Source of the DNA: Candidatus Methylacidithermus pantelleriae
GTDB lineage: Bacteria; Verrucomicrobiota; Verrucomicrobiia; Methylacidiphilales; Methylacidiphilaceae
Length of the DNA stretch: 59,565 nucleotides
Direction: 5' to 3'
Assembly (NCBI RefSeq): GCF_905250085.1
Contig: NZ_CAJNOB010000056.1
Span: 63,035 to 122,599 of the forward strand
The position numbers and the translations under genes are program-made. The notes beneath the pieces were generated by a model. It did no database searches. It saw only the letters and a list, made by a program, of their open reading frames with translations, and was not told the origin of the DNA. Shown piece by piece: positions 46,948-56,713 of this stretch (positions are counted from its first letter, which is position 1; each line of letters starts with the position of its first letter).

Positions 46948-47705
46948 GCACCATTATGGCCTCTAGCTTTACCGAGAGCCAAACGAAAGGAGAGGTTTTT
47001 TGGACAACAAAGCGGAGAAGGCGCAATTTTTGCCTTCGCCTCCAATGGGACCTGTGAGCATGGATGGGCCGGGCGTTTTTCCGAGGAAATCCCTAGGCCT
47101 AAAAGGGAAACCTTCGGACCGGGCGCACGCCCATTGGAGAGAACCCAAAGAATCGTGCGGATACGCGGTCAGTTGTGGGGGAGCCTCTCTTCCCTTGACC
47201 GGCGACTTTTTCCTGGGGAGGACACCACGGGGTGGGAAAGAACGGGTCCCAAAGGAGACCCGCCGGCGCTTTCGGATCGGGAAAGAAAGGTCCTTTTGTC
47301 CGAGAAAAAATCCCCAAGGCAAGCGTTGGATCGGTTGCGAGTGGTTTCAGTTCGCCTGCAAGGGAAAGAGAAGGAGATGAGAGCTATTGACGCCTTTTTC
47401 AATCGGGTAGATCGAACGTTGACCTTTGATAGGGTGTGCCATAACGTGACAGGGTCACCCTATTGTCTGCCGTCACCGGGGGTGACCGGGAAACCGTAAC
47501 GGCTCGCAGACGGGACGTAATCCCTTCTCTTTGGTCTAGAGTCCGGCAACAAGGGGGGAGGCTGGCGACGTGCATGAGTGAACGACCGGCGTGTCCGGCT
47601 GGGAACGGCCGGATGCGGCAAAGAAATGTTTCTAGGTTCTCGGCAAGGAAGTGCCAGCGATGACGCGCTACCTTACGGTAGGGAGACGTACGTGAGGCAA
47701 GTTCC
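46948..47705. other. Intergenic region, about 760 bases, with clustered GTCACC palindromes
   Basis: A divergent region between the peroxiredoxin gene and the GlcD-like oxidase. A + strand open frame at 46915-47499 has no motifs or family features. The right half (47446-47486) contains palindromes listed separately. I saw no RNA gene. Confidence 0.4.
47446..47486. promoter_or_regulatory. Possible operator: two GTCAC-based palindromes
   Basis: GTGAC-AGG-GTCAC lies at 47446-47458 and GTCACC-GGG-GGTGAC at 47472-47486. Both have a three-base centre and the same half-site (GTCAC), about 26 bases apart, in the region upstream of the GlcD-like oxidase. Two related dyads at this spacing suggest a dimeric regulator. 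The sites are about 220-260 bases before the gene start, which is far for a simple operator. The regulator is unknown. Confidence 0.3.
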
Positions 47706-49100
47706 ATGGATACTGGTGAAACTCGCTCGCAGAAGGCTGGGTGGATCTTTCAATTGGAAAAGCTATTGCCCTTGGGCCGGGTAAGTTGCGAACCACAAGT
47801 CCTTGCGGAACACGGGACGGATGCGTGGCTGGCCCGTGCGTTACCGGAGGCGGTGGTTTTCCCTCGGACGGTAGAGGAGGTGTCGGCCGTTCTCCGGTTT
47901 GCTTGGGAAAGAGACATTCCGGTAACGGCGCGGGGCGCAGGTAGGGGATATGTCGGAGGGTGTGTCCCGGTTCGTGGTGGCATCGTCTTGTCCGTTGCGT
48001 ACATGAACCGGATCCGAGAAATCGATCCGGTCGATGGAGTTGCCGTGGTGGAACCCGGGGTGATTACAGGAAAGCTAGCGCAAGAAGCTCGCCGGCTGGG
48101 CTATTTCTATCCCCCGGATCCGGCAAGCCTTCACGAGTCATCGATCGGGGGCAATATCGCGACCAATGCTGGGGGGGCCCGCTCGCTCAAGTACGGCGTT
48201 ACCAAACATTACGTTTTGGGATTGGAGGTCGTTCTCGCGGAAGGGACCATTGTCCGGGTGGGATCACGAACTCACAAAAATAAAACCGGGTTTGATCTCG
48301 TAAGCCTGTTCGTGGGTTCCGAGGGTCTTTTAGGGGTGGTCACCGAGGCAACCTTGCGCCTTATTCCCCATCCCCCGGCTCGCGCCGTGATTGCGGCCGG
48401 GTTTGAGGCAATCGAGAGGGCCGCGGCTGCGGTGGAAAACATTCTTACTTCCGGGCTGCTTCCTTCGGCTCTGGAGATTGCCGATCGTTTCACGGTGGAA
48501 GCGGCCCGCCATTACCTAACCGATGTATCCCTTCCCCCCGGGCAAGCGCATCTTTTGGTAGAAGTTGACGGCGGACCGCAAGCCGTGCGAGAAGAGGGGG
48601 AGCGTGTGAGCCAAATTCTTTTGGAGGCTGGCGCGATTGCGGTGGAAAGTGCCTGGGAGGAAGACTCCTGTGAACGATTGTGGTCCACGCGCCGGAGTTT
48701 TTCCCGTGCGCTCTCTCACCAGGGGCTTCTAAAGTTAAATGAGGATGTGACCGTGCCACGGAGCCGGCTGGTGGATCTTTTTTCCTTTGTATCGGAGCTT
48801 GCCCGGCGGTGGGGCATCCCCATTGCTGCTTTTGGGCATGCGGGGGATGGGAACATCCATGTCAATCTTATGGTGAACCCCAATCAAGAGGAGGAGAAGA
48901 CACGGGCGCAGCGGGCGCTGGATGAGCTTTTTGCACAGGTTCTTGGGTGGGGCGGGGTTCTTACGGGCGAACACGGGATTGGGCTTGCCAAACTTTCCTG
49001 GTGGCCTCAGGCGGTCTCCGAGCCCGTGCGGGAGATTCATCGCAAAATCAAACGGGCCCTGGATCCAAAGGGGATGCTCAATCCGGGAAAATTTGTTTGA
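47706..49100 (+). CDS. FAD-linked oxidase (GlcD / D-lactate dehydrogenase type)
   Basis: The 464-residue protein has the FAD-binding PCMH domain (VARTVEEVSAVLR-like PRTVEEVSAVLRFAWE, SSIGGNIATNAGGARSLKYG, FVGSEGLLGVVTEATLR) and the C-terminal FAD-oxidase domain with FGHAGDGNIHVNLM and LTGEHGIGLAKLSW. The order and length match the glycolate oxidase subunit GlcD and D-lactate dehydrogenases. A single-subunit arrangement is suggested, because glcE and glcF are not adjacent. The 2-hydroxy acid substrate cannot be told. A gene of unknown function follows 57 bases downstream on the same strand. Confidence 0.88.
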   Translation: MDTGETRSQKAGWIFQLEKLLPLGRVSCEPQVLAEHGTDAWLARALPEAVVFPRTVEEVSAVLRFAWERDIPVTARGAGRGYVGGCVPVRGGIVLSVAYMNRIREIDPVDGVAVVEPGVITGKLAQEARRLGYFYPPDPASLHESSIGGNIATNAGGARSLKYGVTKHYVLGLEVVLAEGTIVRVGSRTHKNKTGFDLVSLFVGSEGLLGVVTEATLRLIPHPPARAVIAAGFEAIERAAAAVENILTSGLLPSALEIADRFTVEAARHYLTDVSLPPGQAHLLVEVDGGPQAVREEGERVSQILLEAGAIAVESAWEEDSCERLWSTRRSFSRALSHQGLLKLNEDVTVPRSRLVDLFSFVSELARRWGIPIAAFGHAGDGNIHVNLMVNPNQEEEKTRAQRALDELFAQVLGWGGVLTGEHGIGLAKLSWWPQAVSEPVREIHRKIKRALDPKGMLNPGKFV

Positions 49101-49157
49101 TTGTTCTTCGAGGATTCTCCGAGTAGGGGTTTGTCTTCAAAGGGAAGGAACGAAACG

Positions 49158-49685
49158 ATGGCAAAGCTTGAGGATGAGTTTGAATACGCGATGGCGGCCA
49201 CCCAGGTCCTGCGGGTTCCGCGTCGGAGCATTGACACGCTAGGGAGCTCGCTTGTGCACTACCACTTGGTGACGGCTCACATGGATCTGGTGGATGTCTG
49301 TTTTGTGCGTGAGGGGAAGATGGAAGCGGAGCGCCCGAGAATTGTTACCCCGACCTATATGGCCAAAATTCTCTTGGATGGTTTTGGAGCCAAAGCGCAA
49401 GAATACGTCCAGTACCTGGCCCAGCATTCTCGGGAGTTTGTCTTTCTGCGTTACGGTTTTCGGATGCGGAAGGAAGAGGTGGAGTGTTACGAGGTCCGCG
49501 AGCCCTTGGAGGTCACCCTGGAGAGGGTCGAGGCCGAGGTAGAGGCAAAGGGAGACCCCCTGGCGGCGATCGTCGTGGGGGTGGACGACGCGTGGGAAAT
49601 TTCTCTTGTCAAATTTATGCTGGAATATGTGCGAACGTCCTTTCCTCAAAATCTTGAGGATTTTCGAAAGCGAGGCTGGCTATAG
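49158..49685 (+). CDS. Conserved-looking protein of unknown function
   Basis: A 175-residue soluble protein without signal or membrane segments. Start ATG 49158 is preceded by AAGGGAAGGAA, a strong ribosome site; an upstream in-frame start is weaker. It is rich in charged residues; notable pieces are YHLVTAHMDLVDVCFVREGK, KILLDGFGAKAQEYVQYL and YGFRMRKEEVECYEV. It lies 57 bases after the GlcD-like oxidase, and probably shares its transcript. I do not recognise the family and propose no function. Confidence 0.65.
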   Translation: MAKLEDEFEYAMAATQVLRVPRRSIDTLGSSLVHYHLVTAHMDLVDVCFVREGKMEAERPRIVTPTYMAKILLDGFGAKAQEYVQYLAQHSREFVFLRYGFRMRKEEVECYEVREPLEVTLERVEAEVEAKGDPLAAIVVGVDDAWEISLVKFMLEYVRTSFPQNLEDFRKRGWL

Positions 49686-49875
49686 GCGGGCTATTGTCCG
49701 ATCGGAAAAGGTTTTGCCTTTCCTTTTTACAGCGACGTACCGTTGAGAAGAAGTTTTTCCCCTGGGAAGTTCCAAAGCGAGTCGAGCATGGGAAGGATTT
49801 CTTTTTTGCGTTTGAGGTCTGCCAATAGCTAAAAAACATAGGTACACATAACGCTCTGTATCGCACCCTATCCGA

Positions 49876-50446
49876 ATAAAGTAGAGTGCGTGGGCCAAGC
49901 GGCAGGGTGTTGGCTACAAGACGGTTTGGGGGATGGGTAAGGAGGGGCATTTGCTTGTTCCCACAGAATCGTTGCCGACCGGGATGGTGATCGTGCATGG
50001 GGAGGCGGCACAACCCGATGGCGTGGCCCTCTACGTGCGGCTGTGCAAGCGCCGTGCCGATGAACCAGCGGATTTGAGAGAGACAATTGGCTTGGGTTCT
50101 CCGAGTTAGCTTCTCCAGGAAACTGTTGCGGATCGTCATGATCGTCAAGGGGGTCGGCCCTGGGAGGAACGGACATCGCAGAGGGCTCGTTGGGTGGGTC
50201 TGTGACTCCAAGGTTGGCGTCATCCTGGTCGAGGAGCGGGACCGGCTGATGCGCTTCGGTCTCGAGTACCGGGAAGTACCATTGGCCGGCTACAGTTGAT
50301 CCATCCCGGTGGTGAATCCCAAGGAGATCGATGACTCACGCTATCATGCGCGACCTGCATGAGGGGATCGTTTCCTTCTGGGCCAGGCGTTACGGGAAGA
50401 AATCCGCGCAGAGCCGTGCCAAGAAGGCGCTCGAAGCCATCGCATG
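49876..50446 (+). pseudogene. tnpA: IS607 tnpA serine recombinase remnant, copy C
   Basis: The start codon is ATA and the third codon is a stop, then one frame reads SAWAKRQGVGYKTVWGM, GKEGHLLVPTESLPTGMVI and DGVALYVR, that is, the helix-turn-helix and the beta strand before the catalytic serine. The frame is lost exactly at RVSS through one extra base (CGGCTGTGCAAGCGCC). A second frame (50087-50299) reads GRNGHRRGLVGWV and VGVILVEERDRLMRFGLEYRE. The gene ends next to the tnpB ATG at 50444. Confidence 0.78.
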
Positions 50447-52001
50447 GGTAAGCTGGCTATTCTCCCTTACCAGACGGCGTTGCGGGTGACGGTCGAACAG
50501 GGGGCCTTGCGTAACACCTATGCCGCGCTCTGCGGGCGAGCTCGGCGAAGGTGTTTTTCTGTCACATGCCGGCTCCTGTTTCGCTCAACGGGGGCCATTG
50601 ATCCTCTTCCTGCGGCGGTTTGGCTTGACCGCCCGAGAGTTCCATGCCCTCCGGGTCCGAGCTCGAAGCAACGATAGCTTCGATTGGCCAACGGCGGCTT
50701 TGAGCTCGTTTGAGGAAGCTAAGGAGGGGATCAGGGGAGTACAAAAGGTGATCCACAAGCCTGGGGGAGAAGAAGCGGGCCTCGAAACGTGTGGCACGAG
50801 AAAAAGCCGCGGTTGGCCCTCCTGCGGACGGAGCTCCATGGGCTCCCTGGTGCAAGAGTGATGGCCAAACGGAGCCGAGTAGCCGGTTCTCTGTGCCTGG
50901 GGGTGGGCGGATTAGACCCCAGGGAACCTCTCCTGCCAAGCCACGGTATCCCCGGAGGGAAGTCTCTGGGCTTATTGCGGTTGCGGCTGCCGGACGGACC
51001 GGGGCAGCCCGAGTCAATACCTGGTTTTTGAGGGGGGTGTGCTTCGCCTACGGCTAGAAAGCGATTTTCGCGATACTCTCGACCAGCCGGATGGTGACCG
51101 GGACAACCAAGACAGGGGAAGCTTGGCCGGAAAGAGGAGGGATCTTGCGTTTGAATTTACCGCCTCGTGCGGGACCGAAAAGGAGTGGTGGGTGTTGGCA
51201 AGCGTCGAGCTGCGGGCCCGTTTCCTTGGTAACACGCCGGCTTTTCCGGGAGCAGTTGGGATCGACCCCAACGAAGACCGCCTCGCCTTAGCGAAAACGG
51301 ACCGCTTTGGCAATCCAGTGAGAGTCCGCGGGATCCGATTCCATCCCTAGGGTAAGAGCGAGGAAGAGACCAGAGCGGTTGTTGCTTGCGTCTGCAAAGA
51401 GATCGCCCGGGTCTGTTGGCGAATCGGGCAAGCCGCGGGTGAGGGAACGACTGGATCTACTCAAGAGGGAGGCGCAGCTGGAGTCAGTGGATGCCGTTCC
51501 GACCCGCTCGCTCTCTTCCTTCGCCTACACGAAGGCGATCGCGATGGTGAAGTTGGCGTTTTTCGCGCCGGGGTCGAGGTCAACCGAAGTCGACCCGGCC
51601 TACACGTCTCTGATCGGTGCGGTCAACCGCGTGCCGTCATGGCACAGGTTTTTACCAGGACACCGCCTCGTGCCTTTGCCCGGAGAGGGTTGGCAGTCTC
51701 CGAAGGCCCGTTGGGGCGAGAGGCAGTGGTGCGTACTGGCCAATGGCGGTCGTGTCAGTTTTGCGCAATCTCCAAGCAATCGGACAAACCATGGATGGTC
51801 ATTTGCATGGTGGGGTTTCGGAAGAGACTTAAAGCGGCGGATACAGCGCATGCCCTGTCGCGAGGCAATGGATGGCCTCGCGCGGCTCCGTCGCGCGAAA
51901 ACCCGGGGCTGGGCGCTGCCTGGGCTTTGCCGGTGAAACGCCGGCACGCAAATCGCAGGCAGCGCTGTTCGGCCGGCGTCCGGGATGATCCTCTCTGGTA
52001 G
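50444..52001 (+). pseudogene. tnpB: TnpB remnant of IS607 copy C
   Basis: Starts MGKLAILPYQTALRVTVEQG. Later frames read [35 protein letters not shown] and [20 protein letters not shown] (RuvC-like first aspartate), then [27 protein letters not shown] (second carboxylate region), SLSSFAYTKA and STEVDPAYTSLIGAVN, and end DDPLW at 52001. Order and content match TnpB, the ancestor of Cas12 nucleases, of an IS607 type without an obvious zinc ribbon. Multiple shifts and stops make it inactive. Confidence 0.78.
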
Positions 52002-52164
52002 GGGAATGGTTGTCTATGGTTTGAGGAACGGTTTTTTTCCTCCTTATGGTAAGGGTCCTAACTTGGCTGTCTTAGGAAAAGGGATCTTGCGCTCCATAGG
52101 CCTGGGGAGCTCGGCAGTCTAGGGTAGACGCAGACCGCTCGTAAGCGTGGATTGCCGGTTCACG

Positions 52165-53781
52165 TTACGCACCCGGAGAGGCCGATTTAGGACTAGGGGC
52201 TGGAAGCTCTTGGCAGGCTTTGCTTCGGTGGATTCCATAGCCTAGGTAGAGGGCCCACCCGAGAATGAGCCACAAAATAAGTCTTGCCCAGGCCCGCGCA
52301 GGAAGGGAAACCATCTGGAGAAAACAAATCCCAACGCCAGCTAGCGGCAGCCAGGGTACCCAGGGGACGCGAAAGGGGCGAGGGAGCTCCGGCTGGGTGT
52401 GCCGAAGGATGAGAACTCCCAGGCAGACGAGGATGAAGGCAAAAAGAGTGCCGATACTCACAAGCTCGTTGAGCACAAGAATGGGACAAAAGGCTCCCAG
52501 CAGGGCTCCTGCTACTCCGCTCACCACAGTCGCAACGTAGGGGGTTTGAAAGCGGGGGTGAATCCGGGCAAGATGCGGTGGAAGAAGCCCATCTTCGGCC
52601 ATTGCCCAAAAGATCCTCGACTGGCCAAGAAGAAAAACCAAAATGACCGAACTTATGCCGCTGATGGCTCCCAACTTCACAACGGGGGCTAACCAGCGAG
52701 CTCCTATGGCTTCCACTCCTACTGCAATGGGATCCGGGACGGCCAACCGCGAGTAGTGAACCGCCCCGGTCAATGCGATAGCTACCAGTACGTAGAGGAT
52801 CGTGCAAAGGGAAAGACTTCCGAGGATTCCAATCGGAAGGTCTCTTTGAGGGTTTTTCGCTTCCTGCCCCGCAGTAGAGACGACATCAAAACCCAGGTAC
52901 GCAAAAAAGATCATCCCTGCCCCGCGCAAGACCCCGCTCCAACCAAATTGGCCAAACTCGCCCCGGTTGGGAGGAACAAAGGGATCCCAGTTTTGATGCC
53001 AAACCTCGGGATGGGTAGTGAGATAACGGAACGCGGCTGCCACGAAACAAAGAAGTGCACCGGTCTTAAAAAGGACAATCGCCGTGTTCAAGGTTGCAGA
53101 TTCCCGGATCCCCAGCACGAGCAAAGCCGAAAGGGAGAGCACAATGGCGACGGCGGGCACGTTTACCCATCCGGATGCTTGTGGAAGGTCCTCCATGTGC
53201 ACTCCGTGCCCGCGCAACCATTGCGCAAGCTCTCCGGTCGCGATCACCCATCCTTGGCCAGGCAGTTGAACGAGGTGAGTCCCATAAGGGGCGGTCCATT
53301 CGGGCGGTAGCAAAATGCCGATGTCCCGAAGAAGACTGCTAAAATAACCGGACCATCCGATGGAAACGAGCCCCACCGTAAAGAGATACTCGAGCACAAG
53401 GCTCCACCCGATCGTCCAAGCCATTGCCTCTCCCATAGTTGCATAGGCGTACACGTAGGCGCTACCTGCGGCGGGGATCATGGACGCAAGCTCGGCATAA
53501 CACAGCGCTGCCAGGGCGCAGCTACTTCCGGATAAAACAAAAGAGAGGCATACCGCCGGGCCGGCGTGTTGGCTGGCGACTGCCCCTGTCAGAACGTAAA
53601 TTCCTGCCCCGATGATCCCGCCCACACCGAGCGCGATAAGCTCGGGGGCTCCAAGCACCCGTCGTAAGGGATTCGGCGTGTCCCGGCTCCGCGCCGATTT
53701 TGGAACGTGGCGCAGGCGAAAAAACCTTTGCCAGAGAGACCCCAACCGGGTCTCGCATTTTCCCCCAGTGGGTGCAGGCAT
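52165..53781 (-). CDS. APC-family amino acid permease (cationic amino acid transporter-like)
   Basis: A 538-residue protein with about 12-14 membrane helices. LGAPELIALGVGGIIGAGIY is the APC consensus near the N-terminus, followed by AGPAVCLSFVLSGSSCALAA and YAELASMIPAAGSAYVYAYA, which is typical of the CAT/YfnA-type uptake systems. FFAYLGFDVVSTAGQEAKNP is the conserved helix 6-7 motif. It likely imports amino acids with protons across the inner membrane. The ATG at 53781 was selected over the TTG at 53793. It and sufD are on the minus strand with about 50 bases between them, but their functions are unrelated. Confidence 0.88.
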   Translation of the reverse strand: MPAPTGGKCETRLGSLWQRFFRLRHVPKSARSRDTPNPLRRVLGAPELIALGVGGIIGAGIYVLTGAVASQHAGPAVCLSFVLSGSSCALAALCYAELASMIPAAGSAYVYAYATMGEAMAWTIGWSLVLEYLFTVGLVSIGWSGYFSSLLRDIGILLPPEWTAPYGTHLVQLPGQGWVIATGELAQWLRGHGVHMEDLPQASGWVNVPAVAIVLSLSALLVLGIRESATLNTAIVLFKTGALLCFVAAAFRYLTTHPEVWHQNWDPFVPPNRGEFGQFGWSGVLRGAGMIFFAYLGFDVVSTAGQEAKNPQRDLPIGILGSLSLCTILYVLVAIALTGAVHYSRLAVPDPIAVGVEAIGARWLAPVVKLGAISGISSVILVFLLGQSRIFWAMAEDGLLPPHLARIHPRFQTPYVATVVSGVAGALLGAFCPILVLNELVSIGTLFAFILVCLGVLILRHTQPELPRPFRVPWVPWLPLAGVGICFLQMVSLPARAWARLILWLILGWALYLGYGIHRSKACQELPAPSPKSASPGA

Positions 53782-53830
53782 TGCCGGGTCCAAGACTTTT
53801 TCCCTTTTGAGCTTTTGTGGAGTAAACCGT

Positions 53831-55177
53831 CTACCCCTTCGCCGGATGCTGGCTTTGGGCCAGTCGCTCTTCCACCAACGTCAGAAATTCTTCCGTTAGC
53901 TCGCCGTCACCAAACCGTCCGAGCACTTCTTCCAGAAACCCTCGGACAAGCAAAACTTTGGCCAAAGGGAGAGGAATACCACGTTGCCGCAGGTAAAAAA
54001 GCTCTTCGGGATCCAGGGGCCCCACGGTTGCTCCATGGGTACAACGGACCTCATTTGCCATGATTTCCAGGCCCGGGAGGGTATTGGCCTCCGCTTCCTC
54101 GCTTAAGAGAAGATTGCGGTTGGACTGATAGGCATCGGTCGCCTGGGCCTGGGGGTCAACATCGATCATTCCGGCGAAAATCGTTCGGGACCGATCGGCG
54201 AGGGCATTTTTGTACAAAAGATCACTCGTCGTGTGACCGGCTACGTGTTCTTGGAATGTCCGCTGGTCAAACTCCTGCCCGTCTCGGGCTAGCGTGGCCG
54301 AAAGCATAAGACTCTGGGCTCCCGGGCCGACAAGCTTGCTGTGGTTTTCCAACCGTGCGTAACTGGCCCCTAGGTTTGCGTGCAAGGTGATTGCTCGTCC
54401 ATCCCGGTCCACCACGGTAGACCCCATCTGGAGAGAAACGGTTCCCAATGGCCAATCCTGGAGGACGGAAACCCGAAGTTCTCCTCCGCTTCCGACAAAC
54501 TGATCTTGAATGAGGGAACAAAAAGCAGGCCCCCCTTCTGGCTCTGTCCCCCGGAGCCGGATCCGGACTCGCGCGGAGGCACAGCGTCCTACAACGATAA
54601 GAATGTAAGGGAAAATCGCCCTAGGGGAATGAGGGGAAAAGATCTCGATTTCCAGGGGATCTGCCAGGGTTGTCCGTTCTCCCACGTAGAGGAAACACCC
54701 ATTGCGACACCACAGACGGGTGAGGGCCGCAAATTTTTCGCCCCCAAGACGAGTTTTTTCCCGAAAGAAAAAAGGTTGAACCAATTGAGGAAACTTCTGG
54801 GCCGCTTCCAGCAGGGGACAAAAAACGACCTGGGACGACTGGCCAGGCTCCGGCCACCGCCAGAGAGGTTCTTCTCCCCAATGGACGAGCTTCCACCGAT
54901 TGTCCTTGCGCGCTTGGTATTCTTTTCGAAGCTGGAGGGCGGCCTCTTGCTCTGGCTTGTCCACCACAAAAAAGCGTTCCAACCCAATTTTGTGCAAGCT
55001 GGTGAAACGCCAGCGCTCATCCTTTCCGCTGGGGAAGGGGAGCGATAAAAACTCTTGGTACGCTTGACGACGAGCTGCGACCCAAAAAGGAGGGTACTCT
55101 GGGTCGTTCAAGTACGACTCGGGAGGAACTTCCCAGACCGGGTAACCCCCTTGAGGAAGGATCGGTTGTGGTTCCAT
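53831..55177 (-). CDS. sufD: Fe-S cluster assembly protein SufD
   Basis: A 448-residue SufB/SufD-family scaffold protein. The N-terminal part (KDERWRFTSLHKIGLERF) and the beta-helix core (LVGPGAQSLMLSATLARDGQ, FQEHVAGHTTSDLLYKNALA, AGMIDVDPQAQATDAYQSNR and NEVRCTHGATVGPLDPEELFYL) are the diagnostic SufD motifs. SufD forms the SufBC2D complex that builds Fe-S clusters. sufB and sufC are not in the window, so the operon is split or incomplete here. ATG at 55177 chosen at the start of family-like sequence. It diverges from the rhodanese gene over about 180 bases. Confidence 0.9.
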   Translation of the reverse strand: MEPQPILPQGGYPVWEVPPESYLNDPEYPPFWVAARRQAYQEFLSLPFPSGKDERWRFTSLHKIGLERFFVVDKPEQEAALQLRKEYQARKDNRWKLVHWGEEPLWRWPEPGQSSQVVFCPLLEAAQKFPQLVQPFFFREKTRLGGEKFAALTRLWCRNGCFLYVGERTTLADPLEIEIFSPHSPRAIFPYILIVVGRCASARVRIRLRGTEPEGGPAFCSLIQDQFVGSGGELRVSVLQDWPLGTVSLQMGSTVVDRDGRAITLHANLGASYARLENHSKLVGPGAQSLMLSATLARDGQEFDQRTFQEHVAGHTTSDLLYKNALADRSRTIFAGMIDVDPQAQATDAYQSNRNLLLSEEAEANTLPGLEIMANEVRCTHGATVGPLDPEELFYLRQRGIPLPLAKVLLVRGFLEEVLGRFGDGELTEEFLTLVEERLAQSQHPAKG

Positions 55178-55358
55178 GCTTTTTGTCTTGGAGTTTGCCT
55201 CCACCGGGGCAAGAGGGAAAATACAAGCACACGGGATTCCCCGCAAAGGGTAAGCTTCGAGAAGGCTTTACCTGAGCTTGGGAGTGGCTTCTTACTTCCT
55301 CCTTTACTTTTGAGCTAGATTCTCTACTTTTCCGGTAAGTAAACGAAAGGATCCACCG

Positions 55359-56210
55359 ATGAGTAAAGGCTATGCCCATCCTGAAGCATTAGTCGAGACG
55401 TCCTGGCTTGCTGAACACCTGCACGATCCGGACATTCGGGTCATTGAAAGCAACGAGGACGTTCTTCTGTACGATACGGGACATATTCCTGGAGCCGTCC
55501 ACATCGATTGGCGGCGGGATCTCCAGGATCCCGTGGTGCGGGATTACATTTCTCCGGAGGCTTTCGCGGAGCTTTGCTCGCGTAACGGGATCGCTCCGGA
55601 AACCACGTGTATTTTTTATGGGGATAAGTCCAACTGGTGGGCTTGCTATGCTTTGTGGGCTTTCCGTCTGTTTGGCCACCAGAAGGTCAAAATTCTCAAT
55701 GGGGGGCGGGACAAGTGGATCCGGGAAGGGCGGCCTCTTACGCGCGAAAAGCCCAGCTATCCCAGAACCGAGTACCCTGTCCCCAAGCAACGCTACGACC
55801 GAGATATCCGGGCCTTTTATGAAGAGGTGTTGGAATTTTCTCGGAACGGAGGTCCGCTGATTGATGTGAGGAGCCCGCAAGAGTATCGGGGCGAACTTTT
55901 GCACATGCCCGAATATCCTCAGGAGGGGGCGCTACGTGGGGGTCATATCCCTGGGGCGAAAAATGTCCCTTGGAAAACAGCGGTCCGCGACGACGGAACC
56001 TTTAAGTCGGCTGAGGAACTCCAACAAATTTACCAAGAGCAAATCGGATTTTCTCCTGACAAAGAGACCATTGTTTATTGCCGCATCGGGGAGCGTTCCA
56101 GCCACACCTGGTTCGTTCTGACCTACCTCCTTGGGCTGCCTAAGGTGCGCAACTACGACGGATCCTGGACGGAATGGGGCAATAAGGTGCGGGCACCCAT
56201 CGAACGGTAA
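55359..56210 (+). CDS. sseA: Two-domain thiosulfate sulfurtransferase (rhodanese)
   Basis: A 283-residue tandem rhodanese. The inactive N-terminal domain ([41 protein letters not shown]) is followed by an active C-terminal domain with [24 protein letters not shown] and the catalytic-cysteine loop [13 protein letters not shown]. This CRIGERS loop is the CysA/SseA type, which moves sulfane sulfur from thiosulfate to cyanide or protein thiols. It lies five bases before the sufE gene, suggesting it donates or handles sulfur for Fe-S assembly. Confidence 0.92.
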   Translation: MSKGYAHPEALVETSWLAEHLHDPDIRVIESNEDVLLYDTGHIPGAVHIDWRRDLQDPVVRDYISPEAFAELCSRNGIAPETTCIFYGDKSNWWACYALWAFRLFGHQKVKILNGGRDKWIREGRPLTREKPSYPRTEYPVPKQRYDRDIRAFYEEVLEFSRNGGPLIDVRSPQEYRGELLHMPEYPQEGALRGGHIPGAKNVPWKTAVRDDGTFKSAEELQQIYQEQIGFSPDKETIVYCRIGERSSHTWFVLTYLLGLPKVRNYDGSWTEWGNKVRAPIER

Positions 56211-56215
56211 CGGTT

Positions 56216-56713
56216 ATGGTGGAAGGGGTTTGCTCGAAGGAAGAGACGAACGTCTACCCGAAGCGCCTAGCGCAGATTGTGGAGCTTTTTACGCCTCTTT
56301 CCGAAGAGGAACGGTGTGAGCTTTTGGTTGCCTTTGCCGATACGGCTTCTCGGTACGAACCGAAGGAAGGGGAGCGGTTTGATCTCGAGGATGTCCGCAA
56401 GGATGAGGAATGCACAGACACCGTCGGGGTTTTTCTTCGACTTGATCCGGAAAAGAAGCTGAGCGTGCGCATGCGTCTCGGGCCTGCGGTCCAAACCCTG
56501 ACCAAAGCCATGACGTCGATTTTATGCGAGGGACTAGAGGGCGCGACTCTCGAGGAAATCCTAGAGCTTTCCAGCGATTTTGTCCCTAAAATTGTAGGGG
56601 GACAGCTCGTTCGCATTCGAAGCCAGACGGTTTATTACGTGCTGGGGAGGATTCGCGCAGCGTGCCAGGTTCTAGCTAGGAGACGACAGGCGTTGGCGGC
56701 AACCCCGAGCTAG
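56216..56713 (+). CDS. sufE: SufE-like sulfur acceptor protein
   Basis: A 165-residue SufE-family protein, which accepts persulfide from SufS and passes it to SufB. The N-terminus (RLAQIVELFTPLSEEERCELLVAFADT) and the C-terminus (LEGATLEEILELSSDFVPK) match. In place of the usual GCQSxVW motif the sequence is DEECTDTVGVFL, so the active cysteine is kept but its surroundings are changed. It is translated five bases after the rhodanese. No sufS is in the window; the rhodanese might supply sulfur instead, which is speculation. Confidence 0.8.
   Translation: MVEGVCSKEETNVYPKRLAQIVELFTPLSEEERCELLVAFADTASRYEPKEGERFDLEDVRKDEECTDTVGVFLRLDPEKKLSVRMRLGPAVQTLTKAMTSILCEGLEGATLEEILELSSDFVPKIVGGQLVRIRSQTVYYVLGRIRAACQVLARRRQALAATPS

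Larger units (their letters stand above)
49827..52034 (+). mobile_element. Degenerate IS607-family element, copy C
   Basis: About 2.2 kb, the most complete copy. The left end is AGCTAAAAAACATAGG, and the right end continues past tnpB into TGGTTGTCTATGGTTTGAGGAACGGTTT, matched by copy B. Both genes are on the + strand. Its tnpA has an almost unbroken first third, and its tnpB keeps the RuvC-like aspartate segment. It lies between an unknown-function gene and an amino acid permease (opposite strand). Confidence 0.82.

Noticed and set aside
46915-47499. 194-residue + strand frame between the peroxiredoxin and the oxidase
   Set aside because: No motif, no ribosome site, low-complexity composition, and no family resemblance; left as intergenic.
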